In this document: in pieces, positions 1-9,449 of the stretch
Layout of the letters: the number at the start of each line of letters is the position of its first letter
Numbering within the stretch: position 1 is the stretch's first letter
DNA from: Cellulosilyticum lentocellum DSM 5427
GTDB lineage: Bacteria; Bacillota; Clostridia; Lachnospirales; Cellulosilyticaceae
Direction of reading: 5' to 3'
Length of the DNA stretch: 64,000 nucleotides
NCBI RefSeq assembly: GCF_000178835.2
Contig: NC_015275.1
Span: forward strand, 1,943,001 to 2,007,000
The notes under the pieces: generated by a model
Told to the model about the DNA's origin: nothing
What the model saw: only the letters and a program-made list of their open reading frames with translations
Database searches by the model: none
Program-made: the position numbers and the translations under genes

Positions 1-143
1 TGAGATTTTTGGATAAAAAGATAACAGATGCTGCGGGAAATGAATATAAAAATACGCTTCAGATTAGTTTGAAAAATGATCAATCCAAGTTAGAGATAGT
101 ATTTTATACAACAACGGGGCACTATGAAATTAGTGTGCCATAA
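1..143 (+). CDS. C-terminal end of a protein encoded upstream, probably pilin-like (partial)
   Basis: An open frame enters from the left edge and ends at the TAA at 141-143; about 46 residues are visible. They are polar and beta-prone (ending ...TTGHYEISVP) with no recognisable motif. The stop lies 17 bases before the next gene, a prepilin-like protein with its own AGGAGGG ribosome site, so the two are probably co-transcribed. Position in the pilus cluster suggests a minor pilin or pilus-associated protein, but that rests on context only. Confidence 0.55.
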   Translation, partial: RFLDKKITDAAGNEYKNTLQISLKNDQSKLEIVFYTTTGHYEISVP

Positions 144-160
144 GTAGAGGAGGGAGGTTT

Positions 161-730
161 ATGAAAAAAAGAGAGAAAGGTTTTTCCTTATTAGAAGCCG
201 CTATTGCGCTTTTGCTATTTGGCTTAATTCTACAAAGTTTATTGAATTTCTTTTCACAAATGTATGTTAGTTCTAAAAGATTTGATCAAAGAACTTATTT
301 GGTAGATAATGCAAGAGCAGTCAATGATTTTGTAAGGGAAAAAATAAGAATAGCGGAGAAAGTACAGATTTTAGTGGGAACGGCTATGTCTAATGATACA
401 ATCACACCTATAAAAAGTGCATCGGATAATGTAGAGAAGCAGGGTAAGTTATATATGATTCAGTTTAAAACAGGAACAGATGTATCAGCGATTGAACTTA
501 TTGCGGTACCAGCACCTGATAAAACCAAAGGAAAGTATAAACTTGTTTATACAGTAGGACCAGATACAGCTTTAATATCTGATATGATAGAAGATATACA
601 AGTGAAGAGAAAGAAGAATTCCGATATTGTGGAGTTTACTTGTAGTTTTAATAAGCATGGAGAGACACTGGAAAAATTAAAAGTAGAAGAAACCTTCACA
701 GAGTCATTAGCTTATAAAGAAAAATATTAA
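161..730 (+). CDS. Prepilin-like protein with N-terminal methylation motif (PilW/GspJ type)
   Basis: A 189-residue protein with a type III signal peptide: a short basic leader (MKKREKG) followed by FSLLEA, cleavage expected after Gly7 and Glu at +5 (Glu12), then a hydrophobic helix to about residue 30. A prepilin peptidase would cut and methylate the N-terminus and the helix would pack into a type IV pilus or a pseudopilus. The rest (residues 31-189) is a polar globular domain, resembling the minor pilins of the PilW/ComGF/GspJ group in size and layout. The start is supported by GAGGAGGGAGG at 147-157. pilM follows after a 68-base gap. The exact minor pilin class cannot be fixed without a profile search. 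Confidence 0.75.
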   Translation: MKKREKGFSLLEAAIALLLFGLILQSLLNFFSQMYVSSKRFDQRTYLVDNARAVNDFVREKIRIAEKVQILVGTAMSNDTITPIKSASDNVEKQGKLYMIQFKTGTDVSAIELIAVPAPDKTKGKYKLVYTVGPDTALISDMIEDIQVKRKKNSDIVEFTCSFNKHGETLEKLKVEETFTESLAYKEKY

Positions 731-798
731 GCTGATAAAAGTGAAAGGCTATAACATGCTAAGAGTATAAAGAAGAGGAAAATTAAAGAGGTGAGAGT

Positions 799-1806
799 AT
801 GGCAGAGCATATTATGGGGATTGAGATAGGTAGCAGTAATATTAAGATTATCGAAGTATCCAAGAAAGCTGCAACATTAACAGTACATAAGTTTTCTGTT
901 ATTAATACCCCGGCAGACTGTATTAACAATGGTGTAATTAGTAATGTTCAAGCAATAAAGAAGGTCATTGCACAGGAATTAAGCGAAAGAAAATACCGAG
1001 CAAGAAAAGTAGTGAGTGTAATACAAAGTAATGGCATTATTATAAGAAATGCTGTAATGGGTAAACAACCAGAGAAGTTAATTAAAGAGCTTTTAGAGGT
1101 TAAGACTGAAGAATACTTACCTGTAGAGCGCGGTCAATATCAAATCGATTTTAAGATTATCAGGCAGTTTGAAGAAGATGGAGTTGAAAAATACGAACTT
1201 TTATTAGTAGCAGCACCTAATAGTGTAGTTTTACCAGTAGCAAATTTACTTAAGTCTCTTAAGTTAGCACCTATTATGCTTACGATTCCTTCAGAAGCAT
1301 TAAGTAATGTATTTGGGAGTCAAAGGCGTCTGGTCTATGAGGCAGCCCCAAATGTACTAGTTTTGGATATTGGAGGCAATTCTACTACTGCTACAATTAT
1401 TTCAGATAGTCAAGCAGTACTAACTAGAAGTATAGAGTTTGGTGTAGAAAGCATTAATAGTGCATTGAATGATGTAGCGGCTAATAAAAGCTTATTAGAT
1501 AAAGAGGTTAGTGATGATCGTATTTCAGATTTGATTCGTCCTCAGATTGAATATAATATCATATCTGAAATTGAAAGAATCCTACAATTCTATTTCTCAA
1601 ACTTTAACAACGGTAGTATTAAAAAGATTTACTTAGTTGGTGGTGGAGCAAGTATTAAAGGGATGAGAACCTATATAAGAGACGCCTTGAATATTCCAAC
1701 TGAAAAGCTAAATGAATTTAGTACAGTTGTTGAAGCTCCTAATGTTGAATTTGAACCTTATAGGCGCTTTTTTGTAAATATATTAGGTGCCATTAATGGA
1801 CTATAA
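799..1806 (+). CDS. pilM: Type IV pilus assembly protein PilM
   Basis: A 335-residue actin-like ATPase-fold protein. The N-terminus GIEIGSSNIKIIEV is the phosphate-1 loop of the FtsA/PilM fold; VLDIGGNSTTATII (about 190-203) is the second phosphate loop and YLVGGGASIKGM (about 278-289) the adenosine motif. PilM sits on the inner face of the membrane and binds the short cytoplasmic tail of PilN, linking the pilus motor to the alignment complex. The length matches the family. It is followed after 11 bases by pilN and then pilO, the canonical order. RBS GAGGTGAGAGT precedes the ATG. Confidence 0.93.
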   Translation: MAEHIMGIEIGSSNIKIIEVSKKAATLTVHKFSVINTPADCINNGVISNVQAIKKVIAQELSERKYRARKVVSVIQSNGIIIRNAVMGKQPEKLIKELLEVKTEEYLPVERGQYQIDFKIIRQFEEDGVEKYELLLVAAPNSVVLPVANLLKSLKLAPIMLTIPSEALSNVFGSQRRLVYEAAPNVLVLDIGGNSTTATIISDSQAVLTRSIEFGVESINSALNDVAANKSLLDKEVSDDRISDLIRPQIEYNIISEIERILQFYFSNFNNGSIKKIYLVGGGASIKGMRTYIRDALNIPTEKLNEFSTVVEAPNVEFEPYRRFFVNILGAINGL

Positions 1807-1817
1807 GGAGGAACGGT

Positions 1818-2504
1818 ATGAAAGCAAGAGTAAAGGGGATTAACTTATTACCCAACGAATATATCATTGCTGAGAAAATTCGTTTTTATCAAATGATTGC
1901 TAGCCTCGTTCTTTTAGTGGAAGTCGTAGGATTTGTTAATTTTATAGTGATTCCACCTAAAAGAGAAGTAAAAGAAACTCAGCAGTTATTATTGCAAAAG
2001 CAAGAAGAATTATCATCTAGTCGCTATGCAGGTGTTAATAAGACACTAAATGACTTAGAAGTAGCTAAAACTGATATGCAGAAATGGTTAAATAAATACA
2101 GTAGTTTAAAACAAGAAGGTTATATTAATGGCAAATTGTTTGACGAGTTTGTTACGCGTTTACCAGAAGGAGTGAACATCACCTCCTTTAATATTGATGT
2201 TCCAGCACCTGCAGCAGATGGTAGCAGTGAAAAAACAATAGTAATAGAATGTCGATCAAATGAGCTTCAAGAATCAATAAATTATGTAACTATTCTAGAA
2301 ACCTTGTATCCATCTGACAGTATTACTCATGATATTACCTATGATAAACAAGAACATAAATATAAAGGAATCATTACAATAAAGATAAAAATAGCAGCCA
2401 TTCAACCTGTAGCTACTCCAGCAGCAGAGGGAGCACTTACAGAAGAAGGAACAACTCCTGCTACAGCTGAAGCAACACCAAATAGTGAGGAGGCGAATAA
2501 CTAA
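1818..2504 (+). CDS. pilN: Type IV pilus assembly protein PilN
   Basis: A 228-residue bitopic membrane protein. The cytoplasmic N-terminus contains INLLPNEY (residues 8-15), the PilM-binding motif of PilN. A single membrane helix lies at about 24-46, followed by a coiled-coil stretch (about 50-95), a small alpha/beta domain and a low-complexity Ala/Thr/Glu tail from about 195. PilN pairs with PilO to align the pilus machine. RBS AAGGAGGAA precedes the start; the TAA stop shares its last base with the ATG of the next gene (CTAATG), indicating translational coupling with pilO. Confidence 0.9.
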   Translation: MKARVKGINLLPNEYIIAEKIRFYQMIASLVLLVEVVGFVNFIVIPPKREVKETQQLLLQKQEELSSSRYAGVNKTLNDLEVAKTDMQKWLNKYSSLKQEGYINGKLFDEFVTRLPEGVNITSFNIDVPAPAADGSSEKTIVIECRSNELQESINYVTILETLYPSDSITHDITYDKQEHKYKGIITIKIKIAAIQPVATPAAEGALTEEGTTPATAEATPNSEEANN

Positions 2505-3679
2505 TGAAATCAATGAAGAATATTATCTTTGGCCTAGTTTTTGGTGTGATTATTTTAATGCAAGTCTTTTATTTGTTTAAATTTTACAAAGCAGACAAAC
2601 AGATGATTGCCAGTAATAGAGAAGAGATTGCTAATGTGCAAAGACGTATTGATCAGTTAGAGGAAAGACTAGCTAAGCATGAAGAAAGTAAGAAAGAGCT
2701 TGCTCAACTAGAAATTCAAAAAACAGCTCTTTTAAATACAATTCCTAGTCAAACAGCTGATTCAAAATTCTTAACAAACTTTTTTAGATACTTAGATCTC
2801 ATGAAATATACGGATGGTAGCATTAAGCAGACCAATGTAGAAGTGACAGAAGACGAACTAGGAAGTATTAGAAAGCAAGAGTATGAGATTTCTTTTATTA
2901 GTACCTATACTACATCAAGAAAGTTAATAGCGCATTTAAACAGCATGTATCAAGTGGGAAATATATCAAAATTTAACTTTAGTACAGAGCCTCAGAAGAA
3001 AGATGGCGAAGAGAGGGCGGCTTACGAAGCATTTTTCGGAAATGGTATGAATGAATTAGGGCAGACTACCTTTAATTTTAGCGTCTATTATCGTTCTGAG
3101 GGAACAGTGGAAGATGAAATTTATCAACCGGGTAGATCAGTTAAAATTAATAATGAAGAGCCTTTTAAAAATCAGAAAATTATAACAGCTACTTCAACTG
3201 GAGGTGAAGTAAGCCCCCCGGTTCAGGAACCTACTAGTGAACCAGTTTCAACACCTGCACTTAGCAATTCACAGTTTAATTTAAACATAGGAGACTTGTT
3301 AAGCTCTGGGGACACTTATCAATTAAGTGGACCTGGTGATGGAGATGAACGCTACGTAGGGTTAGTTTCTCAGACCAATGCACATATAACGATTATGGTT
3401 CGTGAGGACTATTATGAATTAAGTATTGAAGATGAGTCTGGTCAAGTCAAACAAACGAGCTTTTACATACCTATTGACAGGCCTGCTTTAAGAATTGTAT
3501 CAACTATGAGAGAAATACAGACTGTTATGCCTAATATTCATGTGTATGTATATAATTATTCTGGCAAAATAATGCGCGTATCTTTAGAGGGGACGCTTTT
3601 AGATAATATTCATATTTATAATGAGCAAGATCAAGAAATAACCAAAGGTCAAACTAAAGGAAATATAAGTCTTACTTAA
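2504..3679 (+). CDS. pilO: PilO-like pilus assembly protein with long C-terminal extension
   Basis: A 391-residue protein with one membrane helix (about 7-27), a coiled coil (about 32-75, rich in Glu/Lys/Gln) and a PilO-like ferredoxin-fold domain to about 205. PilO forms the periplasm-facing alignment partner of PilN; in a Gram-positive cell it would act on the outer face of the membrane. The family is usually near 200 residues, so the ~180-residue extension is unusual: it has a Pro/Ser/Thr linker (about 225-255) and a beta-rich domain. It starts on the last base of the pilN stop codon. Assignment rests on order and topology more than on residue identity. Confidence 0.75.
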   Translation: MKSMKNIIFGLVFGVIILMQVFYLFKFYKADKQMIASNREEIANVQRRIDQLEERLAKHEESKKELAQLEIQKTALLNTIPSQTADSKFLTNFFRYLDLMKYTDGSIKQTNVEVTEDELGSIRKQEYEISFISTYTTSRKLIAHLNSMYQVGNISKFNFSTEPQKKDGEERAAYEAFFGNGMNELGQTTFNFSVYYRSEGTVEDEIYQPGRSVKINNEEPFKNQKIITATSTGGEVSPPVQEPTSEPVSTPALSNSQFNLNIGDLLSSGDTYQLSGPGDGDERYVGLVSQTNAHITIMVREDYYELSIEDESGQVKQTSFYIPIDRPALRIVSTMREIQTVMPNIHVYVYNYSGKIMRVSLEGTLLDNIHIYNEQDQEITKGQTKGNISLT

Positions 3680-3702
3680 TTTCTAAGTAGGGATGTGAAA
3701 AG

Positions 3703-4929
3703 ATGGTGAAAACGTTAAATAAAAATCAAAAGGGACTTACTTTTGCTGAGGTTGTTATCTGTATATTTATTGTAGCTTTAGTTGTAGGACCTATTACAGC
3801 TTCATTTTCAAGTTCAACTAAGGATAGAGTATCGGCAGAACGTATCAATGAAGCAACCGTAAATGCAGAAAAATTAACAGAAGAAATAAAAAATGAATTA
3901 ACAACGGATATCATTGAAAAGCAGAGAAGAGATGGCAATCAAGTAGAAATAAATGCATTATCGACTGAAGATAAAAATCATTACGATAACATTGTAAATA
4001 AGTACTTGAATCCTACTAATCCTATTATTGACAGAGCTTTTACAGAAACACTTAGCGACTATCTACGTCATACAGAAGCTGAATTAAATCAAGCTTACAA
4101 TACAGATCAGTATGCTTATGAGGTATTATTATGGAATATTAATGATGCACCGATTGATGCTACAACAAAGACATTAACAGTTAATACGGCGGCACTTTCA
4201 ACTGCCACAAAGTTGTATACTTCTCCGAGCTATAAATTTAATGTAGGAGATTATACAAATCCTAATTTACCAGTGACCTTTAATATAAGTGATGAGATTT
4301 TAAAAGCATTTAAAGATGCAGAGGAAAGATATATTGTTAATTTACTACCTGCAGATAAAAACTATGAGGTTGTGGATATTAATAAGATAGATATATCAGA
4401 ATCTATGGCAGTAACTAAGACATCTAAACATAGCAAGATTGAACTAAGTGATCCTAGTACCAGTGAAATCACGGTTAAAGGCGTTTGTAAAGGATATAGA
4501 TTTGATATTAGTAAGCCTACAGGTGTGACAATTAATGCTACACCTACTCCGTTAAGTATAATAGAGGTAGATTTAACAAAGCTATTAAGAAATAAAGATA
4601 CTTTAGCTATTACAACAACTTATGATGAGTATACATTTAAGTTTGTCAATCATACGGATGTAGATCAAATTATTAGAATCAAGAGAACGGAAACCACAGC
4701 AGAGGATCTGTCAGCAGTGGATAAACGATATAATGTGATTGCAGAAACTATCCCTACTTCTACTGCTAAAACAACCATTGAGAGAATTAATGAAATAGAA
4801 CCCTATGATAATTTTATTATGGCTGTCATTGTAAGAGAAACAGCCCCTGTAACAGGTAAAAAAGGTAAAGTCGTAAAGAAAATGCTGGATATTTATAGTT
4901 ATGATGTAACAACTCATGAAAGGCGGTGA
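3703..4929 (+). CDS. Prepilin-like protein (PilV/GspI-type minor pilin)
   Basis: A 408-residue protein with a type III signal sequence: basic leader ending at Gly11, then LTFAEVV with Glu at +5 (Glu16), and a hydrophobic helix to about residue 33. Cleavage by prepilin peptidase and insertion into a pilus or pseudopilus is expected. The remaining ~370 residues are polar and Thr/Asn/Asp-rich without a recognised motif, making it much longer than standard minor pilins. It lies between the pilO-like gene and the PilX-like gene; its stop overlaps the ribosome-binding region of the latter. It may present an adhesive or exposed domain on the pilus, which is inference. Confidence 0.7.
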   Translation: MVKTLNKNQKGLTFAEVVICIFIVALVVGPITASFSSSTKDRVSAERINEATVNAEKLTEEIKNELTTDIIEKQRRDGNQVEINALSTEDKNHYDNIVNKYLNPTNPIIDRAFTETLSDYLRHTEAELNQAYNTDQYAYEVLLWNINDAPIDATTKTLTVNTAALSTATKLYTSPSYKFNVGDYTNPNLPVTFNISDEILKAFKDAEERYIVNLLPADKNYEVVDINKIDISESMAVTKTSKHSKIELSDPSTSEITVKGVCKGYRFDISKPTGVTINATPTPLSIIEVDLTKLLRNKDTLAITTTYDEYTFKFVNHTDVDQIIRIKRTETTAEDLSAVDKRYNVIAETIPTSTAKTTIERINEIEPYDNFIMAVIVRETAPVTGKKGKVVKKMLDIYSYDVTTHERR

Positions 4930-4933
4930 TAGG

Positions 4934-7435
4934 ATGAAGCGAAGAAGAGAACAGGCTAAGCATAAACAAAATGGGAATATTATGCTTATTACAACCATTA
5001 TCCTCTTAGTTTTAACTATCATAGTTGTAAGTTGCATTAATATATCTGGCATGCAGTTTAAACTATCTATATTAGAGAGAAATACAAGTAATACGTATTA
5101 TTTAGCTGAATCAGCTATTGAGAAACAAGTCGATGCAGTCAATAAATCACTTGAATCAGAAATATCTAATTTAGTGAAAGAAGTCAATGACAAGTATATC
5201 GATCAAATATCACAAATCAATAGTAAATCAAAAGCCGAAAAAATATTGGCAGCTCAAGGAAGTTCTACTATTTATGAGGATTTAGAGTATGATACAAGTG
5301 AAATAACAAATCCGAAAATTAGAATCAAGCAAGACAAATTAAAATTAGCGATGCAAGATGAACTCTATAAGTATGTAAAAAAACATTATGTAGGGAAGGA
5401 CTTAGTTTATACAGTAGAAGGAGATCGTACAGCAGGTAATAAGACGACCATCACTTTGAAAATGGAGGAATTAAGTCCACTTCCTGCAAACCCCAATGAA
5501 TTTAAGGTAACTGTTACAGCAGAAACTAAAAATGGCACGACTATTTACGATAGGCAAGAATTAGAAGCAAAAATAAAGATAGATGTACCAGATGCGCTTG
5601 ATAATCAAATTCATGAAAGATATGGTTGGGCATTTCATGCCTCAGAATTTGTAGATGCACCACTTACCTGTTTTTCAGATGTAGTGATTACATCCGATAC
5701 CTTAAATGTAATAGGTGACATGCTTGTAAAAGGGGATAAAAAAGGAACGACCTATACCAATGCTGCACCAGGAACAGGGATTGACTTAACGACCAGTCCA
5801 TTTGCAGATCCAGATCAGAATGGTGGAGTTATTGCTAATACAGGTGGAAAAATAGTGGTTACTGGTAATCTATATTGTCATAGTAATGTTATGGTAAGTG
5901 ATGGGTGGGGTGGCAGTTCACGTGCTAATGGAAGCTCTATCACTGTCACAGGAGATGTAATTGCCAACACAGTAGGGATTGTAGATGACTATTATGAAGG
6001 TGGGGCAAATCAATCACCATTTGGTACGTCTGGTCAAGTAAGTAATGCCTCTATATCTGTAACTAACAATGTGATGGTAGATAATGATGTGATGATTGAT
6101 CGCTGGGTGAATGGTTCGCCTATTACAGTTGGGGGTGTTATTTTTGGCACAAGTGGAGGAAATGAAACCCAGACGATTAATGGTGTCAATGTTGCAGATC
6201 CTAATCAAAGTAGTGGTGTGTTCTCACAAGGACCAGGCTCTATTATTACGGCAACAGGAGGTATTTTCGTTGCCGGTCAGCCCTATATTACTTTGCAATC
6301 AGGTACTTTACCAATGAAATTATATGAAAGTGTTGGAGAGCCTTTCAATGGAGTAGCTTCTTGGGCAGGTTATCAAACTAACACGGAAGATCCTATAGAA
6401 AATCCTAAATATTTAGATGCAGGGCCTTTTCAAACTTATATACAGAAGAATAAGGTTATTACTGCTTTAGCTAACAGTTATGCGCCAGCCAAAGTATCAG
6501 CTTCAGGAACGACAACCACCTGTCAAGCAGTATTTGGAGCAGTACAAACTGCTGCAACTGCATTCTTTTACCAAGGGGGGTCCACTAAAGTAATGTCTGA
6601 TTTTGGAGCTACTGGAGATTATTCAGGTGTAGCAGAACTTTTTAGTGATACAGGTATTGCGAAGTTTTATAGTGGAGACACTGAGTTTGTCGACAAAGCA
6701 TGGGCCTATAATAGAATTTTAGGAAGTACAAATAATAACTATAAGGGCCTAAAGGGATATATGACGGCTAAAAGAAACGTGTTTTATAAACAAGTTGCAA
6801 ATAGTGGGCTAACCACTCTCTCATTTGATGAAGCATTAATAGGATTAAGTGGGCTAGAAGTAAAAGAATGGACCTATAAAGATCCTATTCAAGTATTTGA
6901 TAATGGTGGAAGTGTTGATATCGGTAATTTATATGTAAAAGAAGGTATAAATGCAGAAAAACCATGGCCCTCAATTATTGTAAATAGGGGGAGTAATCCT
7001 CTAACGCTTACAACTACTGGAGGCAATGTTTTTGAAGGAATTATCATTAGTAAAGGAAAGGTTATTATTAATGGGGACATTACAATTAAAGGAAGTATAA
7101 TTATTGGTGGACCAGAACTAAGTAGTACTAATCGGGAGAGTATTATGACTGGTGGCAATAGTGGTTTAAGTATTAATGGAAATGTAACTATTGAAGCAGA
7201 TCCAAGTATGCTCCTAAAGGTGATTGTAAAGAATCATAAGCAATACAGAATCATTTTAGATGCTTTAAAAATAACCAATTATGCAGGAAATACAGATTTA
7301 AATAGTATTATGAAGCAGCATAATGGAAACGTAAAATATTCCGTTGGAAAGGTATTCTTTACCAAAGATTCCTATTTAGAGATAGATACAGAAAAGATTA
7401 AAGTAAATATTCAACAGATTTATAAAAAGAATTAA
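4934..7435 (+). CDS. Giant PilX-like minor pilin with beta-solenoid-like C-terminal region
   Basis: An 833-residue protein. The N-terminus has a basic, Gln/Lys-rich leader and a hydrophobic helix (about 15-37), followed by an amphipathic stretch (YYLAESAIEKQVDA) of the kind seen after the helix in PilX-type minor pilins. The ATG at 4934 is preferred over the in-frame ATG at 4916, which has no ribosome site; 4934 has GGCGG-GATAGG upstream. From about residue 240 onward there are many short Gly/Asn/Thr/Val repeats, including VTGDVIAN and INGDITIKGSIIIGG, resembling the right-handed beta-solenoid of bactofilins and other polymer-forming domains. Typical PilX proteins are under 200 residues. A tip-located or surface-exposed role is inferred from size and fold, not shown. 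Confidence 0.65.
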   Translation: MKRRREQAKHKQNGNIMLITTIILLVLTIIVVSCINISGMQFKLSILERNTSNTYYLAESAIEKQVDAVNKSLESEISNLVKEVNDKYIDQISQINSKSKAEKILAAQGSSTIYEDLEYDTSEITNPKIRIKQDKLKLAMQDELYKYVKKHYVGKDLVYTVEGDRTAGNKTTITLKMEELSPLPANPNEFKVTVTAETKNGTTIYDRQELEAKIKIDVPDALDNQIHERYGWAFHASEFVDAPLTCFSDVVITSDTLNVIGDMLVKGDKKGTTYTNAAPGTGIDLTTSPFADPDQNGGVIANTGGKIVVTGNLYCHSNVMVSDGWGGSSRANGSSITVTGDVIANTVGIVDDYYEGGANQSPFGTSGQVSNASISVTNNVMVDNDVMIDRWVNGSPITVGGVIFGTSGGNETQTINGVNVADPNQSSGVFSQGPGSIITATGGIFVAGQPYITLQSGTLPMKLYESVGEPFNGVASWAGYQTNTEDPIENPKYLDAGPFQTYIQKNKVITALANSYAPAKVSASGTTTTCQAVFGAVQTAATAFFYQGGSTKVMSDFGATGDYSGVAELFSDTGIAKFYSGDTEFVDKAWAYNRILGSTNNNYKGLKGYMTAKRNVFYKQVANSGLTTLSFDEALIGLSGLEVKEWTYKDPIQVFDNGGSVDIGNLYVKEGINAEKPWPSIIVNRGSNPLTLTTTGGNVFEGIIISKGKVIINGDITIKGSIIIGGPELSSTNRESIMTGGNSGLSINGNVTIEADPSMLLKVIVKNHKQYRIILDALKITNYAGNTDLNSIMKQHNGNVKYSVGKVFFTKDSYLEIDTEKIKVNIQQIYKKN

Positions 7436-7453
7436 TGGAAAGGGGAATACATA

Positions 7454-8815
7454 ATGAAAAAGATAGTAAGCCTTGGTTTAATGGTACTTTTAACAATGAG
7501 TGTAGGCTGTAATAAAACTAAAGAAGTACCTATAGATACCAATGCAGCTGGAACTACTACAGAAGTAGTAGAGACAGAGGCGGTTGAGGAAACTCAGCAA
7601 GATATAGCTCAGCTCACTGCTGAAGATTTCAAACCCTTTTTTGACGTGCTGTTTGCTTATAAGGAAAGTGATTTTATGACTTTTAATCAAAATAATGAAA
7701 TTTCCTATTCAGGATATTTTGATAACTTGAAGGCCTATAAAAAAGGTATTAAAGATGGTATAGGTGATTTTTTATCAAAAGATACTTTAAAAAAGTTAGA
7801 TAATGAAAATACAAAGCTTGATTTCGATTTACCTAAAAAAGTGTTAATTAATGATTATGTAGTAAACGCTTCAGGCAAAATAGAAAAAATAGAAATTGAA
7901 TCTAGCCGTCAAATGGGAGAATCCATAGTTTATGAGATGGCGGTTACGACAAATAATGATATTCAGAAAAGTTTTGAGTTTGCTGAGAACTATGGTTGGA
8001 GTGATCAATTAGGTTATTATACAGCTAAGAATTCTGGTTTAACCTTAGAAGCAGTTGAGGGTGGCTCAAAATTAATAAGTTATATTTATGCTAATAAAGA
8101 TAATGTACAGGATCAAATGAAGCTGGTAAGTCATTACTGGGTGCAGGTTACGAAAGATGATACAAGTGAAAAAACTTTCTTAGTTGAAGGATTGAAGCAA
8201 GCAGGAGCTTTTGAAGTAGATATTAATTTAAAACAAAAAATAATTAATACTGAGTATGTTACAAGGGTGCCTTACTATAGTGAAGTAACTGACAAACAAA
8301 ATGTATTACTCCATAAGATTTTTACGAAATTAATGCAAGTACCTAAAGAAACATACTATTATTATGAAAAAATCTATGGTTCAAATTTTGATTATGTAAA
8401 AACATTTTGGCGTGATATAGACTTAGAGAATGAAATAGCAGTAGATGAAACCACTTATAAGGAAGCCTTTAACATAACTATCAATCCTTATAAGGATAAT
8501 ATTACAAGCCTATCATTAAATGATAAAACCATGTCCATAGCACCAAGTATTTATAGTACCAAGTTACAGCCGACTTTTGTGGTAACTCTTCCTGTTAAGG
8601 CTTTACTAAAAGATAACTCAGTAGTATATTATAATTATAAGTATTTTGTAAGTACTGAGGATAATAAAGTTGAAGCTATCCAATTTATGAAGATTGAAGA
8701 AATCACCGAAGAAGAATATAATACAGTACCAGGAGCTGAACCTACTACATCACAAGAGGTAACACCAGTAGAAGGAGAAACTGCATCATCACCAGAAGCT
8801 ATACCAGCTCAGTAA
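7454..8815 (+). CDS. Putative lipoprotein of unknown function in the pilus cluster
   Basis: A 453-residue exported protein. Residues 1-18 are a signal peptide with a lipobox (MSVGC), so Cys19 would be lipidated and the protein anchored to the outside of the membrane. A Thr/Glu-rich linker (about 20-55) precedes the main body, which has no motif I recognise; the last ~30 residues are again Pro/Thr/Glu-rich. It starts 18 bases after the giant minor pilin behind AAAGGGGAA, so it is likely in the same transcript and may serve pilus assembly or anchoring. No function is claimed. Confidence 0.75.
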   Translation: MKKIVSLGLMVLLTMSVGCNKTKEVPIDTNAAGTTTEVVETEAVEETQQDIAQLTAEDFKPFFDVLFAYKESDFMTFNQNNEISYSGYFDNLKAYKKGIKDGIGDFLSKDTLKKLDNENTKLDFDLPKKVLINDYVVNASGKIEKIEIESSRQMGESIVYEMAVTTNNDIQKSFEFAENYGWSDQLGYYTAKNSGLTLEAVEGGSKLISYIYANKDNVQDQMKLVSHYWVQVTKDDTSEKTFLVEGLKQAGAFEVDINLKQKIINTEYVTRVPYYSEVTDKQNVLLHKIFTKLMQVPKETYYYYEKIYGSNFDYVKTFWRDIDLENEIAVDETTYKEAFNITINPYKDNITSLSLNDKTMSIAPSIYSTKLQPTFVVTLPVKALLKDNSVVYYNYKYFVSTEDNKVEAIQFMKIEEITEEEYNTVPGAEPTTSQEVTPVEGETASSPEAIPAQ

Positions 8816-8867
8816 CTTAAAGCAAATTAAAACTACTAGAAAACAACAGAAGATGAAGAGGCAATTA

Positions 8868-9389
8868 ATGATTAAAAAATTATATCCTACCCAATATATT
8901 CAATCAATTTATGAAATAGACTTACTACAATTAAAAAAAAATGGAATTAGGGGTATTATCTTTGATATAGATAATACCCTCGTTCCATATGACGAAGTTG
9001 AACCTAATACAAAGATTATAGATTTTTTTGAGATGTTAAGAAAAAATGGATTTATAATTACACTAGTATCTAATAATACAGAAGATCGTGTCGTTAAATT
9101 CAATGAAAAGCTAAAGGTATTTGCATTGCATAAATCTCATAAACCTTTAACAAGAAATTTTATAAAAGCTTTAAGGATGATGAAATGTGAAAAGAATGAA
9201 GCTATTATTGTAGGAGATCAGATTTTTACTGATGTGTTTGGTGGAAATAAAGCAGGTATTCAAACAATATTAGTTAGGCCAGTTAGTGATAAGGATGAAT
9301 GGAAAACCAAAATAAAAAGAGGTGTTGAGCGTAGAATAATTAGTAAATATGAAAAATATTTAGAGCAAAATCAATACAAAGGTGAATGA
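8868..9389 (+). CDS. yqeG: YqeG family HAD-IIIA phosphatase
   Basis: A 173-residue HAD-superfamily hydrolase. Motif I is FDIDNTLV (about 35-42) with the nucleophile Asp; motif II is the LVSNN stretch; motif III lies around Lys in the SHKP region; motif IV is VGDQIFTDVFGG. The family (YqeG/YqhG-like; also plant mitochondrial PGP phosphatase relatives) is predicted to dephosphorylate a small substrate; some members act on phosphatidylglycerophosphate. The ATG at 8868 is chosen because MIKKLYPTQY aligns with the usual YqeG N-terminus and GAAGAGG lies upstream; an ATG at 8853 would add five residues. It sits among pilus genes, an unexpected neighbour. Confidence 0.88.
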   Translation: MIKKLYPTQYIQSIYEIDLLQLKKNGIRGIIFDIDNTLVPYDEVEPNTKIIDFFEMLRKNGFIITLVSNNTEDRVVKFNEKLKVFALHKSHKPLTRNFIKALRMMKCEKNEAIIVGDQIFTDVFGGNKAGIQTILVRPVSDKDEWKTKIKRGVERRIISKYEKYLEQNQYKGE

Positions 9390-9449
9390 AACAGATAGAG
9401 TTTGTTAAAGCTTCCATATATAAGGCTTAATTTTGAGTAGGGAGGCAAT

